From: Clostridia bacterium
Lineage (GTDB): Bacteria; Bacillota; Clostridia; Acetivibrionales; DSM-2933
Assembly: GCA_026416815.1 (NCBI GenBank)
Contig: JAOAEJ010000046.1
Location: forward strand, 1 to 64,000
Length of the DNA stretch: 64,000 bases
Reading direction: 5' to 3'
A program made the translations under genes and the position numbers. Each line of letters opens with the position of its first letter. Position 1 is the first letter of the stretch. Under the pieces are notes generated by a model. That model was not told where the DNA came from. It made no database searches and was given only the letters and a program-made list of their open reading frames with translations. Below are positions 16,937-26,090 of the stretch, piece after piece.

Positions 16937-18097
16937 TTAAAAATCAGTTTCAACTGCATTATCAATTACGTCCTGCGGAACCTTTATTTCGAAATTCCCA
17001 TTCAAATCGCTATATTTGCAGCTTATCTGCATATTGAACTTAACTTTTTCACCGCTGATATTCATTGTACCGGTGATATCCATGTATACTCTATTAAGCA
17101 GATTGGTATTCTTGTTTATAGAAATTTCAACATAGGATTTGCTCAGTTCGTACTCATAGTCGCTCCCTGTACTCTGAGTAGCCTTATTGAGGAGATCGCT
17201 CAAATATGTATCGCCTTTAAGTATGATTTCATCAGGATTTGTACCCTCCTGCTTAATAAGTCCCGCACATAACACATCATTGGTATTTAAAATTGTTGTA
17301 GTATCGTTTTGGGTGAAAATATCTTCATATTCTTTTTCTGTCATTTCCTGTTTTATCCACTCATCAACAGACTCACTGCTCTTGACATATGCAGTATGAT
17401 CGATAAAGTAAGCTTCCATTTTGATATCTTGACCCAGCATAGCCATTTCCATATTCATGTACATAGCTTTTTTGGTATTGTCTACTTCTGCAGACATTCC
17501 TATGCCCAAATCCATACTTGGAGTAGCTATACCTTTTTGCTGCATGGACATATCAATATCCATATCAAGCTTAGCCTTTTCTACAGCACTCATTGCCTCA
17601 TCTGACTTATCAAGTATCTGCTTTATATCATCAAACTCTGCTGAGTCCCTTATCAATACAGCTTTTGTAGTACCTTCCCAAGCAACTCTTTTTCCCAAAC
17701 TCTGAGCAATAAAGGTTGCGGGAACATACGTCTTACCTTTATAAACAACAGGTGCAGCATCTATTTCTACAGCCTTACCATTTACATAAGCCGTTTTGCT
17801 TCCAACCTTTAAGTAAATCTCGATACCATCTTTATTAATTGTTATGCTCTTTTCCTTGCCGTTCCATACTATTTGCTTTCCGTCGCTCTCAACTCCGAGA
17901 TTCTGCAAAACTGCAGTCATAGGCAAAAGAGTTCTGCCTTTTACTAAAATGGGTGTTTCCTTATACGTAGCAGTCTTTCCGTTTATGACAATCTTCACAT
18001 TAGGTGCTTCAGTGATCTTATCCGCCGCATATGCAAAGGAAGTCCCAAATAACGTCAGACCTACACACAGCGCAAGTGACAAACCAAACTTTTTCAT
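16937..18097 (-). CDS. Secreted protein with CuAO N-terminal-like domain and lipoprotein-like (DUF6612-type) C-terminal domain
   Basis: 386 aa; GGAGGAG precedes the ATG. A signal peptide (LSLALCVGLTLFGTSFAYA) is cleaved around residue 24. The copper-amine-oxidase N-terminal domain spans ~35-150 with its usual phrases (VKGRTLLPMTAVLQNLGV, GKTYVPATFIAQSLG). In clostridia this domain is a wall or protein-binding module, not an enzyme. Residues ~165-380 (DKSDEAMSAVEKAKLDMDID, SYVEISINKNTNLLNRVYMD) form a beta-rich domain like LolA/DUF6612-type lipid- or peptide-binding folds. Extracellular. The precise job is unknown. Confidence 0.82.
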   Translation of the reverse strand: MKKFGLSLALCVGLTLFGTSFAYAADKITEAPNVKIVINGKTATYKETPILVKGRTLLPMTAVLQNLGVESDGKQIVWNGKEKSITINKDGIEIYLKVGSKTAYVNGKAVEIDAAPVVYKGKTYVPATFIAQSLGKRVAWEGTTKAVLIRDSAEFDDIKQILDKSDEAMSAVEKAKLDMDIDMSMQQKGIATPSMDLGIGMSAEVDNTKKAMYMNMEMAMLGQDIKMEAYFIDHTAYVKSSESVDEWIKQEMTEKEYEDIFTQNDTTTILNTNDVLCAGLIKQEGTNPDEIILKGDTYLSDLLNKATQSTGSDYEYELSKSYVEISINKNTNLLNRVYMDITGTMNISGEKVKFNMQISCKYSDLNGNFEIKVPQDVIDNAVETDF

Positions 18098-18175
18098 AAA
18101 TCTCCTCCAAACTCAGTTTAAAATTAATGTACCATATAATGTTATACATGTCAAAATATTAATATACCAATTAAA

Positions 18176-18208
18176 GTTAAGAAGCCCTGTCACCAAGGCT
18201 CCTTAACT
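18176..18208 (-). terminator. Terminator of the nucleoside kinase-like gene
   Basis: GTTAAG..AGCC and GGCT..CTTAAC stem, followed by TTTAATT on the minus strand. Confidence 0.65.
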
Positions 18209-18232
18209 TCAACTAACTATATACTTAATAAA

Positions 18233-19903
18233 TCAATAGAAGCAGCTTCCCCCTGCAAATTCTCTGATTATTGAGTTCAAAGGAATCTCTCTTGACTCAA
18301 CAGTCAGCGAGTAGCTCAAAAACTCAATCAAGCGTCTTGCTTCAGAATACTCGGGGCACGAACTGTCCACCTCAGCTAAAAGTGGTTCCGCAAGGGTCTT
18401 TAGGACTCCGATTTCATAAACAAGGGATGAATTAAACATTATATCCGCCTCTTCCTGGAAGGGGAATATGTTCCTGTCTTCTCCCCTCCTCACTGAAGGC
18501 CAACGCTTTATAGTATTAATTGCAGAGCATCCTCTAAACTGGAAGTCCCTCACAATTCTTCTAATAATTCTTGCATCGGTAGACGCTATCCTGTTGTGAT
18601 CATCTATATTTATAGCAGTGAGAGCACTTACATATATTTTAAACTTGCTTTCCTTAGGGATTGTAGAAGTTAACTTTTCATTCAGCCCATGAATTCCTTC
18701 AATAATAATAATTTGGTCATCATTAATTCTCAGTTTTCTTCCACAGCTATCCCTACAGCCATTTGGAAAGTTGAAAATAGGAATCTCCACTTCCTTGCCG
18801 CAAATCAAATCTGCAAGGTGCTGGTTAAACAATTTTATATCTATAGCTTCCAGAGCTTCGTAGTCATAATCTCCACTCTCATCCCGTGGAGTATCTTCCC
18901 TATTTACAAAGTAATCATCCAAAGAAACGGTAACAGGTTTCAGCCCGTTAACCCTCAGCTGTATTGCAAGCCTGTTGGCAAAAGTAGTCTTGCCCGATGA
19001 AGACGGACCTGCTATAAGTACAACCCTTTTTTTATCAGGACTGTTAGTTATCATATCCGCTATCTGAGCAATTTTCTTTTCATGAAGTGCCTCGGATATT
19101 CTGATCAACTCACAAGCTTTTCCCGCCTTTATAATGTCATTCACTGCTCCAAGGCTGTCAACACCGAGTATATGACCCCAACGTTTATATTCCTTAAATA
19201 CATTAAATAATTTCTTCTGTTCCTTAAATTCCGGTAATACATGAGGACTAGTCTTCTCTGGAAATTGAACAATTAAGCCCGGTGAATAAAACTTTAGCTC
19301 AAAAGTTTTTATATACCCTGTATCCGGAACCATATATCCATAGAAATAATCCTCTAAGCCATCACAGCTATAAATAGTAACATAAGGTTTTCTTCTATGC
19401 TCTATTGCATGGAATCTATCCATTCTGCCATTCTTCTTAAATAATTCTTTAGCCTCTTCAGTAGACATAATATGTTTTACAAAAGGAATTCTGGCGGAAA
19501 CCAATTCCCTCATCTTTTGTTCTACTAATTTCACCTCGTCCTCATCAAGGTCCTTTTGCCCTTTAATTTCGCAGTATACACCTTTACTAATGGAGTGACT
19601 TATTACTACTTTTCTATCTGGGAAAAGGTCATGTACAGCCTTAATTAGTATAAAATAGAGACTTCTTCTGTATATTCGCACTCCATCGTCATCTGTCAGG
19701 TCTATAAACTCCAGCTTGCAGTTGTCATGAATGCGAAAGTTCAATTCCTTAATATCATTATTTACCTTTGCTGCTACAATTGCAGATCTAAAGTCCTTCT
19801 CATAATCCTTGCTTAAATCGAGCAATGAAATGCCCTCAGGGACATTGACTTCCTGTCTGTTGCTAAATGAAATTTTAACCAGATTTACATCATTCTCTCC
19901 CAT
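18233..19903 (-). CDS. TGS/SAD-domain nucleoside kinase (uridine kinase-like)
   Basis: 556 aa. Start at the second ATG (19903): GGGGGG lies seven bases before it but only one base before the ATG at 19909. Residues ~1-70 form a TGS-like domain (QEVNVPEGISLLDLSKDY). Next comes a threonyl-tRNA-synthetase second-domain-like part (residues ~75-240). The C-terminal half is a P-loop kinase: Walker A GPSSSGKTTFANRLA (~283-297), DDYF, and IIIEGIHGLNEKLT, as in uridine kinase/phosphoribulokinase. This architecture is a known clostridial fusion annotated as nucleoside kinase; the physiological substrate is not established. Cytoplasmic, monocistronic. Confidence 0.85.
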   Translation of the reverse strand: MGENDVNLVKISFSNRQEVNVPEGISLLDLSKDYEKDFRSAIVAAKVNNDIKELNFRIHDNCKLEFIDLTDDDGVRIYRRSLYFILIKAVHDLFPDRKVVISHSISKGVYCEIKGQKDLDEDEVKLVEQKMRELVSARIPFVKHIMSTEEAKELFKKNGRMDRFHAIEHRRKPYVTIYSCDGLEDYFYGYMVPDTGYIKTFELKFYSPGLIVQFPEKTSPHVLPEFKEQKKLFNVFKEYKRWGHILGVDSLGAVNDIIKAGKACELIRISEALHEKKIAQIADMITNSPDKKRVVLIAGPSSSGKTTFANRLAIQLRVNGLKPVTVSLDDYFVNREDTPRDESGDYDYEALEAIDIKLFNQHLADLICGKEVEIPIFNFPNGCRDSCGRKLRINDDQIIIIEGIHGLNEKLTSTIPKESKFKIYVSALTAINIDDHNRIASTDARIIRRIVRDFQFRGCSAINTIKRWPSVRRGEDRNIFPFQEEADIMFNSSLVYEIGVLKTLAEPLLAEVDSSCPEYSEARRLIEFLSYSLTVESREIPLNSIIREFAGGSCFY

Positions 19904-20256
19904 ATTCATGCCCCCCTGACAACTTGTTATTTGATATTTGCATTCTTACTGATTTTAAATAATTTATAATTTCTCAAAAAGCCTCTATCCATGTCCTTAA
20001 TTTTTAGTAAATAATTAAATACTTTAAATACTAAAACAAGTATTATAAATTATTTATGTTTTGTATTATTATTCTATGCACTCTACTTAAATTCCTCTTA
20101 GGTGTCAAAAAAAGTTTATACTGCACGAATTTTGTTTTTTGCCAATAACAAATGTCAAATCTTTTGGATTTTATGTTATAATGTAAAGTACCTATTAACC
20201 TCTTTATTTTATAAACACAAGTTATAAACATAAGCGTAAAGGGGCTGTGAATTACA
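19904..20256. other. 353-bp intergenic region between divergent genes
   Basis: Very AT-rich. It holds the ribosome binding site of the kinase gene at the left, and at the right an extended -10 box (TGTTATAAT, 20174-20182) likely serving the diguanylate cyclase. The short ORF on the minus strand here (20043-20345) lacks a ribosome binding site and overlaps the cyclase start. No RNA structure was recognised. Confidence 0.5.
20174..20182 (+). promoter_or_regulatory. Extended -10 promoter element for the diguanylate cyclase
   Basis: TGTTATAAT fits the TGn-TATAAT extended -10 pattern. A weak TGTCAA lies 18 bases upstream of TATAAT. It is 75 bases before the cyclase ATG. Confidence 0.4.
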
Positions 20257-21489
20257 ATGAAGCAAAACCTTATAACAAAAATCAAATTCAAATATTTACT
20301 GGCATTAGGAATGACAGCCGCAATTTCACTAATAGGCTTATTCACACTTTTTTATACCATCAGCTCCCAACGCACAAACGCAGAAGTTATCAATATCAGC
20401 GGACGTCAACGTGCACTCCTGCAGCGTACTGCTTTAAATTCGCTGCGATTTGTCAGCAATCAACTTCAACCTCATACCTATACTGAACTATTAGAAGAGA
20501 GAGAAAATCTCCGCAAGGAACTTCTTAAAGATATTGACTTAATGGAGAAGTCCCATGAACAACTCATAAACGGCAATCTTACAGTAAACCTTCCGGGAAG
20601 TACTCAATCCCAGATAAAGTCTGTTTATTATGAAGCTCCAATTTATCTTGATACCAAAATTAAGACATACATTAAACAGGTAAGAACTCTTGCATTATTG
20701 CCCGACTCACAGCATAGCACCTATAATACGCAGCTTAATTATATTTCTTTAGCAGCTTCAGGTGATTTAGTCAGCTCCCTTGAAACAGTCGTAAGCCGCT
20801 ATCAGAAAGAAAGCGAGGATGCGATATCCAGACTTCAATTTTTGAGTATCACAGTACTTTGTATTATTATGCTGCTTCTGATATTTGAAGCGCTATTTAT
20901 TTTCAAACCTATGGTAGATCTTATAAAGGAAGAAAACAAACAGCTGGAAGAAAAAAACAAAATACTGCAGGACCTATCCTCCAATGACGGCCTTACAGGT
21001 ATAGCCAACCGAAGGTATTTTAATGAATTTATATCTCAGGAGTGGGCCCGGTTATCACACACATCTATACCCTTATCTATTATAATGATTGATATAGACT
21101 ACTTTAAAACTTACAATGATACCTATGGCCATCAAGCAGGAGATGAATGCCTCAAGAAAGTTGCCTCTACACTGGCCAATGCATTAAAACACACCGGAAA
21201 TCTGGCGGCCAGGTATGGCGGCGAAGAGTTTGCTGTGGTACTTCCGGATACAAGCCGAAATGAAGCGGTGTTTGTAGCAGAAAAACTTCGTGCTGATATA
21301 GAAGAAGTAAGAATTCCCCATGTAAAATCCGATATAAGCGATCACGTTACAATAAGCCTGGGAGTGGCAACCGTTATACCCCAATACGATTCTTCTCCGG
21401 ATGAGCTTATAAAATCCGCTGATCAGGCTTTGTACAATGCTAAAAACTCCGGTCGAAATCAGGTAAAGATATATGCCATGTCAAGATAA
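20257..21489 (+). CDS. Membrane diguanylate cyclase with PilJ/NIT-type sensor
   Basis: 410 aa. TM1 at ~14-34 and TM2 at ~194-216 bracket an external domain with NISGRQRALLQRTAL (~46-60), the signature of the PilJ/type IV pilus methyl-accepting N-terminal sensor. A short coiled coil (~222-240) leads to a GGDEF domain with active-site GGEEF (321-325), the DxxxFKxxND substrate region (IDIDYFKTYNDTYGH) and YNAKNSGRNQV. The inhibitory I-site, RxxD just before the active loop, is absent: those positions read HTGN (312-315). It should therefore make c-di-GMP from GTP without feedback by that site. There is no EAL domain. AAAGGGG lies 12 bases before the ATG. Confidence 0.9.
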   Translation: MKQNLITKIKFKYLLALGMTAAISLIGLFTLFYTISSQRTNAEVINISGRQRALLQRTALNSLRFVSNQLQPHTYTELLEERENLRKELLKDIDLMEKSHEQLINGNLTVNLPGSTQSQIKSVYYEAPIYLDTKIKTYIKQVRTLALLPDSQHSTYNTQLNYISLAASGDLVSSLETVVSRYQKESEDAISRLQFLSITVLCIIMLLLIFEALFIFKPMVDLIKEENKQLEEKNKILQDLSSNDGLTGIANRRYFNEFISQEWARLSHTSIPLSIIMIDIDYFKTYNDTYGHQAGDECLKKVASTLANALKHTGNLAARYGGEEFAVVLPDTSRNEAVFVAEKLRADIEEVRIPHVKSDISDHVTISLGVATVIPQYDSSPDELIKSADQALYNAKNSGRNQVKIYAMSR

Positions 21490-21531
21490 AAAACTGTTTT
21501 TACTTTATAATTGGGCTATACCTTTTATTAA

Positions 21532-21559
21532 TTGACAGATGGCTTGGCTATACTATAAA
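21532..21559 (+). promoter_or_regulatory. prfC: Promoter of the prfC transcript
   Basis: TTGACA (21532-21537), a 16-bp spacer, then TATAAA (21554-21559). This is a good vegetative-type promoter. It gives a leader of about 125 nt before prfC. Confidence 0.65.
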
Positions 21560-21585
21560 ATGAAATTTGCTAACAAGGAAAGGGT

Positions 21586-21705
21586 ATGATTACACTAATA
21601 AATACAAGTTCCGGCAACATAATAAAATCCATACTTACGTATATGTGCAATTTTTATATATATGAAAACACTAAATTTAGAGAGGAACAAAAATGCAAAA
21701 TTTAA
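21586..21705 (+). CDS. 39-aa leader ORF overlapping the start of prfC
   Basis: ATG at 21586 has AAGGAAAGGG directly upstream and lies about 20 bases after the predicted transcription start. It encodes MITLINTSSGNIIKSILTYM and 19 more residues, ending at TAA 13 bases inside prfC in another frame. Ribosomes reading it would terminate on top of the prfC start codon, which would allow translational coupling or release-dependent control of a release factor gene. No homology is recognised; it might be an accidental ORF. Confidence 0.4.
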   Translation: MITLINTSSGNIIKSILTYMCNFYIYENTKFREEQKCKI

Positions 21706-23318
21706 AAGATACAATATGCAATGAAGTTTCAAGGAGAAAGACCTTTGCAATTATCTCACATCCCGATGCAGGTAAAACAACTTTGACTGAAAAACTCCTG
21801 CTCTATGGAGGTGCAATAAGATTAGCAGGTTCTGTAAAAGCTAGAAAAGCAAACAAATATGCAGTTTCCGACTGGATGGAAATAGAAAAACAGAGAGGCA
21901 TATCTGTTACATCCAGCGTTTTGCAATTTCATTATAATGATTATTGTATAAACATTCTTGATACCCCAGGTCACCAGGACTTTAGTGAAGATACTTACAG
22001 GACGCTGGTAGCTGCTGATAGTGCAGTTATGCTTATTGACGGAGCAAAAGGTGTGGAGGAACAGACCATCAAGCTGTTCCACGTTTGTAAAATGAGGGGT
22101 ATACCGATTTTTACCTTTGTAAACAAAATGGACAGGGCAAGTAAAGACCCCTTTGAGTTAATGGAAGAGTTGGAAAATGTACTTGGTATCCGCTCCTACC
22201 CTATGAATTGGCCTATAGGTATTGATGGGGATTTTAAAGGTGTCTACAATAGAAAGCTATCACAAATTGAGCTGTTTGATGGCGGTAATCATGGCCAAAC
22301 AGCAGTAAGCTCAACTGTAGGCAGTGTGGATGATAAGATATTTGCAGATCTCCTCGGAGACCACTACCATAAAAAATTATGCGAGGACATCGAGCTGCTT
22401 GATATGGCAGGGGATGACTTTGACAAGAAGAAAATCCTAAAAGGTGAACTCACACCTATGTTCTTTGGAAGTGCCATGACAAACTTTGGAGTTCAGCCTT
22501 TTCTTGAAGAATTCCTGGGTCTGGCACCTCAACCTAGCCTAAGGACATCTTCAGTCGGTGAAATAGATCCGGAAAGCGAAAAATTCTCCGGCTTTGTATT
22601 TAAAATTCAGGCTAATATGAATCCCACACACAGGGACAGAATAGCTTTTCTAAGAATTTGTTCAGGCCGCTTTACCCGCGGTATGTCGGTTTGTCATACA
22701 CGTACCGGTAAAGAAGTACGTCTTGCCCAACCCCAGCAATTTATGGCTCAAGAACGTACTATAGTTGAAGAAGCATACCCCGGAGATATTATAGGGCTCT
22801 TTGACCCCGGTATCTTTAATATAGGAGACACTCTCTGCGAAGGTAACCCGCAGCTTAAGTTTGAAGGTATACCTGTCTTCCCTGCAGAGCACTTCGCAAG
22901 AGTTGCTATTGTGGACTCGATGAAGAGGAAGCAGTTTGTCAAGGGTATAAATCAGCTTTCGGAGGAAGGCGCCATACAGGTATTCAAGCAAATAGATATC
23001 GGAGTAGAAACCTTAATCATAGGTGCTGTTGGTATACTCCAGTTTGAGGTTCTGGAACACAGGCTTAAGCATGAGTATGGAGTTGATATACGGATTCAGC
23101 ACTTACCCTATAAGCATGCACGCTGGATAGACGGAAACGAAATCGAGCCACGAAAGTTAAACCTTGCCAGTTCTTCAATGATTACTGAAGACAAAGAAGG
23201 CCGCTTTGTAATACTCTTTGAAAATGAATGGTCTATACGCTGGGCGGAAGAGCGTAACAGCAGCTTGAAGCTCACTGATATAGCAAGTCAAGATTTTGCA
23301 ACTAAAAATATGAAGTAG
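21693..23318 (+). CDS. prfC: Peptide chain release factor 3
   Basis: 541 aa, close to the usual RF3 length; AGAGGAAC precedes the ATG. GTPase motifs: G1 SHPDAGKTTLTEKLL (~22-36), G2/switch I around EKQRGISVTSS, G3 DTPGHQDFSEDTYRTL, G4 FVNKMDRASKDP and G5 GSAM. RF3-specific domains II/III follow (TRTGKEVRLAQPQQFMAQER, IGAVGILQFEVLEHRLKHEYG). It is a GTP-dependent factor that recycles RF1/RF2 from the ribosome after peptide release. It is preceded by the overlapping leader ORF at 21586. Confidence 0.96.
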   Translation: MQNLKDTICNEVSRRKTFAIISHPDAGKTTLTEKLLLYGGAIRLAGSVKARKANKYAVSDWMEIEKQRGISVTSSVLQFHYNDYCINILDTPGHQDFSEDTYRTLVAADSAVMLIDGAKGVEEQTIKLFHVCKMRGIPIFTFVNKMDRASKDPFELMEELENVLGIRSYPMNWPIGIDGDFKGVYNRKLSQIELFDGGNHGQTAVSSTVGSVDDKIFADLLGDHYHKKLCEDIELLDMAGDDFDKKKILKGELTPMFFGSAMTNFGVQPFLEEFLGLAPQPSLRTSSVGEIDPESEKFSGFVFKIQANMNPTHRDRIAFLRICSGRFTRGMSVCHTRTGKEVRLAQPQQFMAQERTIVEEAYPGDIIGLFDPGIFNIGDTLCEGNPQLKFEGIPVFPAEHFARVAIVDSMKRKQFVKGINQLSEEGAIQVFKQIDIGVETLIIGAVGILQFEVLEHRLKHEYGVDIRIQHLPYKHARWIDGNEIEPRKLNLASSSMITEDKEGRFVILFENEWSIRWAEERNSSLKLTDIASQDFATKNMK

Positions 23319-23390
23319 ATCAGGAAAATTATTTAACCTTGCTAATTTTATATAGATAATAAAACTTAATTCAATAACAATAACCCTAAG

Positions 23391-23420
23391 AGCCTCTTGC
23401 TATTTTGCAGGAGGCTTTGT
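23391..23420 (+). terminator. Terminator after prfC
   Basis: AGCCTCTTGC and GCAGGAGGCT arms (one G-U) followed by TTGTT. Confidence 0.7.
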
Positions 23421-23665
23421 TCATTATACTTTTTACATATTATCGAACCCCAGCTATATATATCCACAAAAGCGACTGTTTTGTCTATCCAACTAACACA
23501 AAATAAGGTAAGTAATTTGTTATATATATAGACAATTTATAACAAAATGGGATATAATATTACCAAGTTGCTATAACTGTTCTATAAAATTCCTTTTTCG
23601 TCAGCTATATCTTTTATATAAAAGCTTTAGTAGATTTTTAATTTTTTTGTGTTAGGGGGATCGTA
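23421..23665 (+). promoter_or_regulatory. Upstream region of the Tad operon
   Basis: The AT-rich segment holds a TATAAT box at 23553-23558 with a weak TAGACA 18 bases upstream (from 23529). This would start transcription about 100 bases before the first gene. No riboswitch was recognised on the plus strand. Confidence 0.35.
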
Positions 23666-24802
23666 ATGGCAAGATTAAATCTGGTTATTGCAGATGTGGA
23701 TGAATTTTACGTCGAAAGCATTGTTAACTTTTTAATGATAAATTATGCTCAAAGATTCCAAGTTAATTCTTTTTCAAAACTGGAATATCTCCTAACCTTC
23801 CTTAATGAAAGTGAAAAAAAAATTGACATACTTCTGGTAAGTCCTGATTTATATTCTCCGTTAATTCCAAGGGAGAAAATAAAAGTATTGGCTCTCCTCT
23901 CCGACGGTAGATTGATTGAGCAAATAGAAAACTATAGTTTGGTCAGTAAATATCAACACGGAGATAAACTGGTAAGCAACCTACTTAACATCTTCTCGGA
24001 AAAAAATCAGAATGAGGTATTTGTTACCGATGGTAAAAAACAAACCCGAGTGATTGGCATTTATTCACCAGTTGGCGGCTCGGGTACATCAACCATTTCG
24101 GTGGGCTGCTCCATTCAGTGTGCTGCAAGGGGATTTTCATCATTCTACTTAAATCTTGAAACCCTCCCCTCTACCCGACTGTACTTTAAAGGTGAAAACA
24201 CAGCAAATCTTTCAAATATATTTTATTATATTAAGGAAAAAAATAAAAATCTTTTAATGCGGATAGAGGGCACAAGATGTATTGATGATGAATACAAGGT
24301 GCATTACTTCCTGCCATCGGACAGTGCTCTTGAAATGGAGGAAATGAAGCCTGAGGAGCTTCAGCAGCTAATACAGCAGCTACGGCTTATGAATCAGTAT
24401 GATGTTGTGTTCGTAGACATATCAAGTACCTTCAATAAGCAAAACATAGCTGTACTGGAAGCTTGTGATCAAATTATCTTAGTCCTTGCTAACGACACAA
24501 TATCAAGCATTAAAGCACAGCATATGGTCAGAGAGTTTGATATACTGCTCCAAAAAAACAATCTCAACCTTATGGAGAAAATTATAATAGCTTTAAACAA
24601 ATATAGTGACATACCTACAGAAGCAGCAAATATAACCATTGGGGGTAAAAGCGTTGCTGTTAAGCTTCCTGCTTCCCCTGCACTTATCACACCACAGGCA
24701 ATGAACTACTTGATAGATACGGACAGCGGATTCGGCAGCTGCATTAACCAATTGCTTAATATAGCACTCCAAGGCGTCAATGGGGATCTACAAAATCTAT
24801 AA
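23666..24802 (+). CDS. CpaE/TadZ-like pilus localisation ATPase-fold protein
   Basis: 378 aa; GGGGGAT precedes the ATG. The N-terminal ~115 residues look like an atypical receiver domain (LNLVIADVDEFYVES...DILLVSPD). A ParA/MinD-fold domain begins at ~128 (VIGIYSPVGGSGTSTISVGC). The deviant Walker A lacks both lysines (V and T in place of K), so ATP hydrolysis is doubtful; many TadZ proteins share such loss. YDVVFVDISS (Walker B) and ...IILVLANDTIS follow. TadZ/CpaE places the Tad machine at a site in the cell. First gene of the plus-strand pilus operon, 32 bases before tadA. Confidence 0.85.
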   Translation: MARLNLVIADVDEFYVESIVNFLMINYAQRFQVNSFSKLEYLLTFLNESEKKIDILLVSPDLYSPLIPREKIKVLALLSDGRLIEQIENYSLVSKYQHGDKLVSNLLNIFSEKNQNEVFVTDGKKQTRVIGIYSPVGGSGTSTISVGCSIQCAARGFSSFYLNLETLPSTRLYFKGENTANLSNIFYYIKEKNKNLLMRIEGTRCIDDEYKVHYFLPSDSALEMEEMKPEELQQLIQQLRLMNQYDVVFVDISSTFNKQNIAVLEACDQIILVLANDTISSIKAQHMVREFDILLQKNNLNLMEKIIIALNKYSDIPTEAANITIGGKSVAVKLPASPALITPQAMNYLIDTDSGFGSCINQLLNIALQGVNGDLQNL

Positions 24803-24834
24803 CATCATGTTATGTACTTAAAGGGGCAAGTGTA

Positions 24835-26073
24835 ATGAACATTGAAGTAAGGGAAAGTCTCATCAAAGAAGTCAAGAAAAGGGTAAGCGATAGCATTGAC
24901 CTCAAAAAAGATATAGCGGATGAAGAAATAAAAGAACTTATTACTACAATAGTGTTTGAAATATCAAGGCAAACTTATATGAGTGTGTCGGAAAAACAGG
25001 ATATCATAGAGTCTGTTTTCAATTCCATGAGGCGTTTAGATGTCCTTCAGCCCATTATTGACGATAAAAGTGTTACAGAAATTATGATTAACGGTCCCGA
25101 CTGCATTTTTATAGAAAGGGCCGGAAGGTCATATCAGTTGGATACTCGCTTTGAAAGCCGTCAAAAACTGGAGGATGTTATCCAATCCATTGTATCAAAG
25201 GTTAATAGGACTGTTAATGAAGCCTCTCCCATTGTTGATGCGCGTTTGCAGGATGGCTCGAGGGTAAACGTTGTACTTCCTCCTATAGCTTTGAATGGTC
25301 CTATAGTTACTATAAGAAAGTTCCCGGAAACTCCAATGACGGTAGACCAGCTTGTAAAGTATGGCTCAATTACAGAAGAAGTGGCCGACATCTTACATAG
25401 AATGGTGCGTGCTAAATATAACATCTTCGTTTGCGGAGGTACAGGCTCAGGAAAAACTACTTTCTTGAATGCACTTTCCAACTTTATACCCTCCGATGAG
25501 CGTATAATTACCATTGAGGACTCGGCAGAGCTGCAAATAAAGGGCATACCCAATATAGTAAGGATGGAAACCAGAAACGCTAATACCGAAGGTAAGGGTG
25601 AAATAACAATACGCGACCTGATAAAATCTTCTCTCAGGATGCGCCCTGAAAGAATAGTTGTCGGTGAGGTCCGCGGCGCTGAAGCATTGGACATGCTTCA
25701 GGCAATGAATACCGGCCATGACGGTTCATTATCGACCGGTCACGCCAACTCCACCGCCGATATGCTCAGCAGGCTTGAGACAATGGTATTAAGCGGAGCC
25801 TCACTCCCTCTGGAAGCCATTCGGCAGCAAATAGCCTCAGCAATAGACGTAATAATACACCTTTCAAGATTAAGAGACAAGTCCAGAAGGACAATGGAAA
25901 TAACAGAAGTGATTGGCTATAAGGATGGCGAAATTCAACTAAACCCCCTTTATGTGTTTAAGGAAGAGGGCGAAACTGAAGACAAAAAAATTATCGGCTC
26001 ACTAAAAAGAACAGACAGCGAAATGCTACACAAACTGAAGTTTAGAATGGCCGGTATATCAGATAAAGTATAA
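24835..26073 (+). CDS. tadA: Tad pilus assembly ATPase (CpaF/TadA)
   Basis: 412 aa; AAAGGGGC precedes the ATG. Type II/IV secretion ATPase: N-terminal domain (IMINGPDCIFIERAGR ~84-98), Walker A CGGTGSGKTTFLNAL (~200-214), Asp box/Walker B (RIVVGEVRGAEALDML) and His box (TGHDGSLSTGHANS). It has the arginine-rich SSLRMRPE typical of CpaF. A hexameric motor on the cytoplasmic face that drives pilin extension and possibly retraction. It is between the CpaE-like gene and tadB. Confidence 0.94.
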   Translation: MNIEVRESLIKEVKKRVSDSIDLKKDIADEEIKELITTIVFEISRQTYMSVSEKQDIIESVFNSMRRLDVLQPIIDDKSVTEIMINGPDCIFIERAGRSYQLDTRFESRQKLEDVIQSIVSKVNRTVNEASPIVDARLQDGSRVNVVLPPIALNGPIVTIRKFPETPMTVDQLVKYGSITEEVADILHRMVRAKYNIFVCGGTGSGKTTFLNALSNFIPSDERIITIEDSAELQIKGIPNIVRMETRNANTEGKGEITIRDLIKSSLRMRPERIVVGEVRGAEALDMLQAMNTGHDGSLSTGHANSTADMLSRLETMVLSGASLPLEAIRQQIASAIDVIIHLSRLRDKSRRTMEITEVIGYKDGEIQLNPLYVFKEEGETEDKKIIGSLKRTDSEMLHKLKFRMAGISDKV

Positions 26074-26090
26074 GGAGGCACAGTACTACC

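Noticed and set aside
20043-20345. 100-codon minus-strand ORF at the diguanylate cyclase start
   Set aside because: Overlaps the cyclase promoter and start, no ribosome binding site, AT-driven composition.
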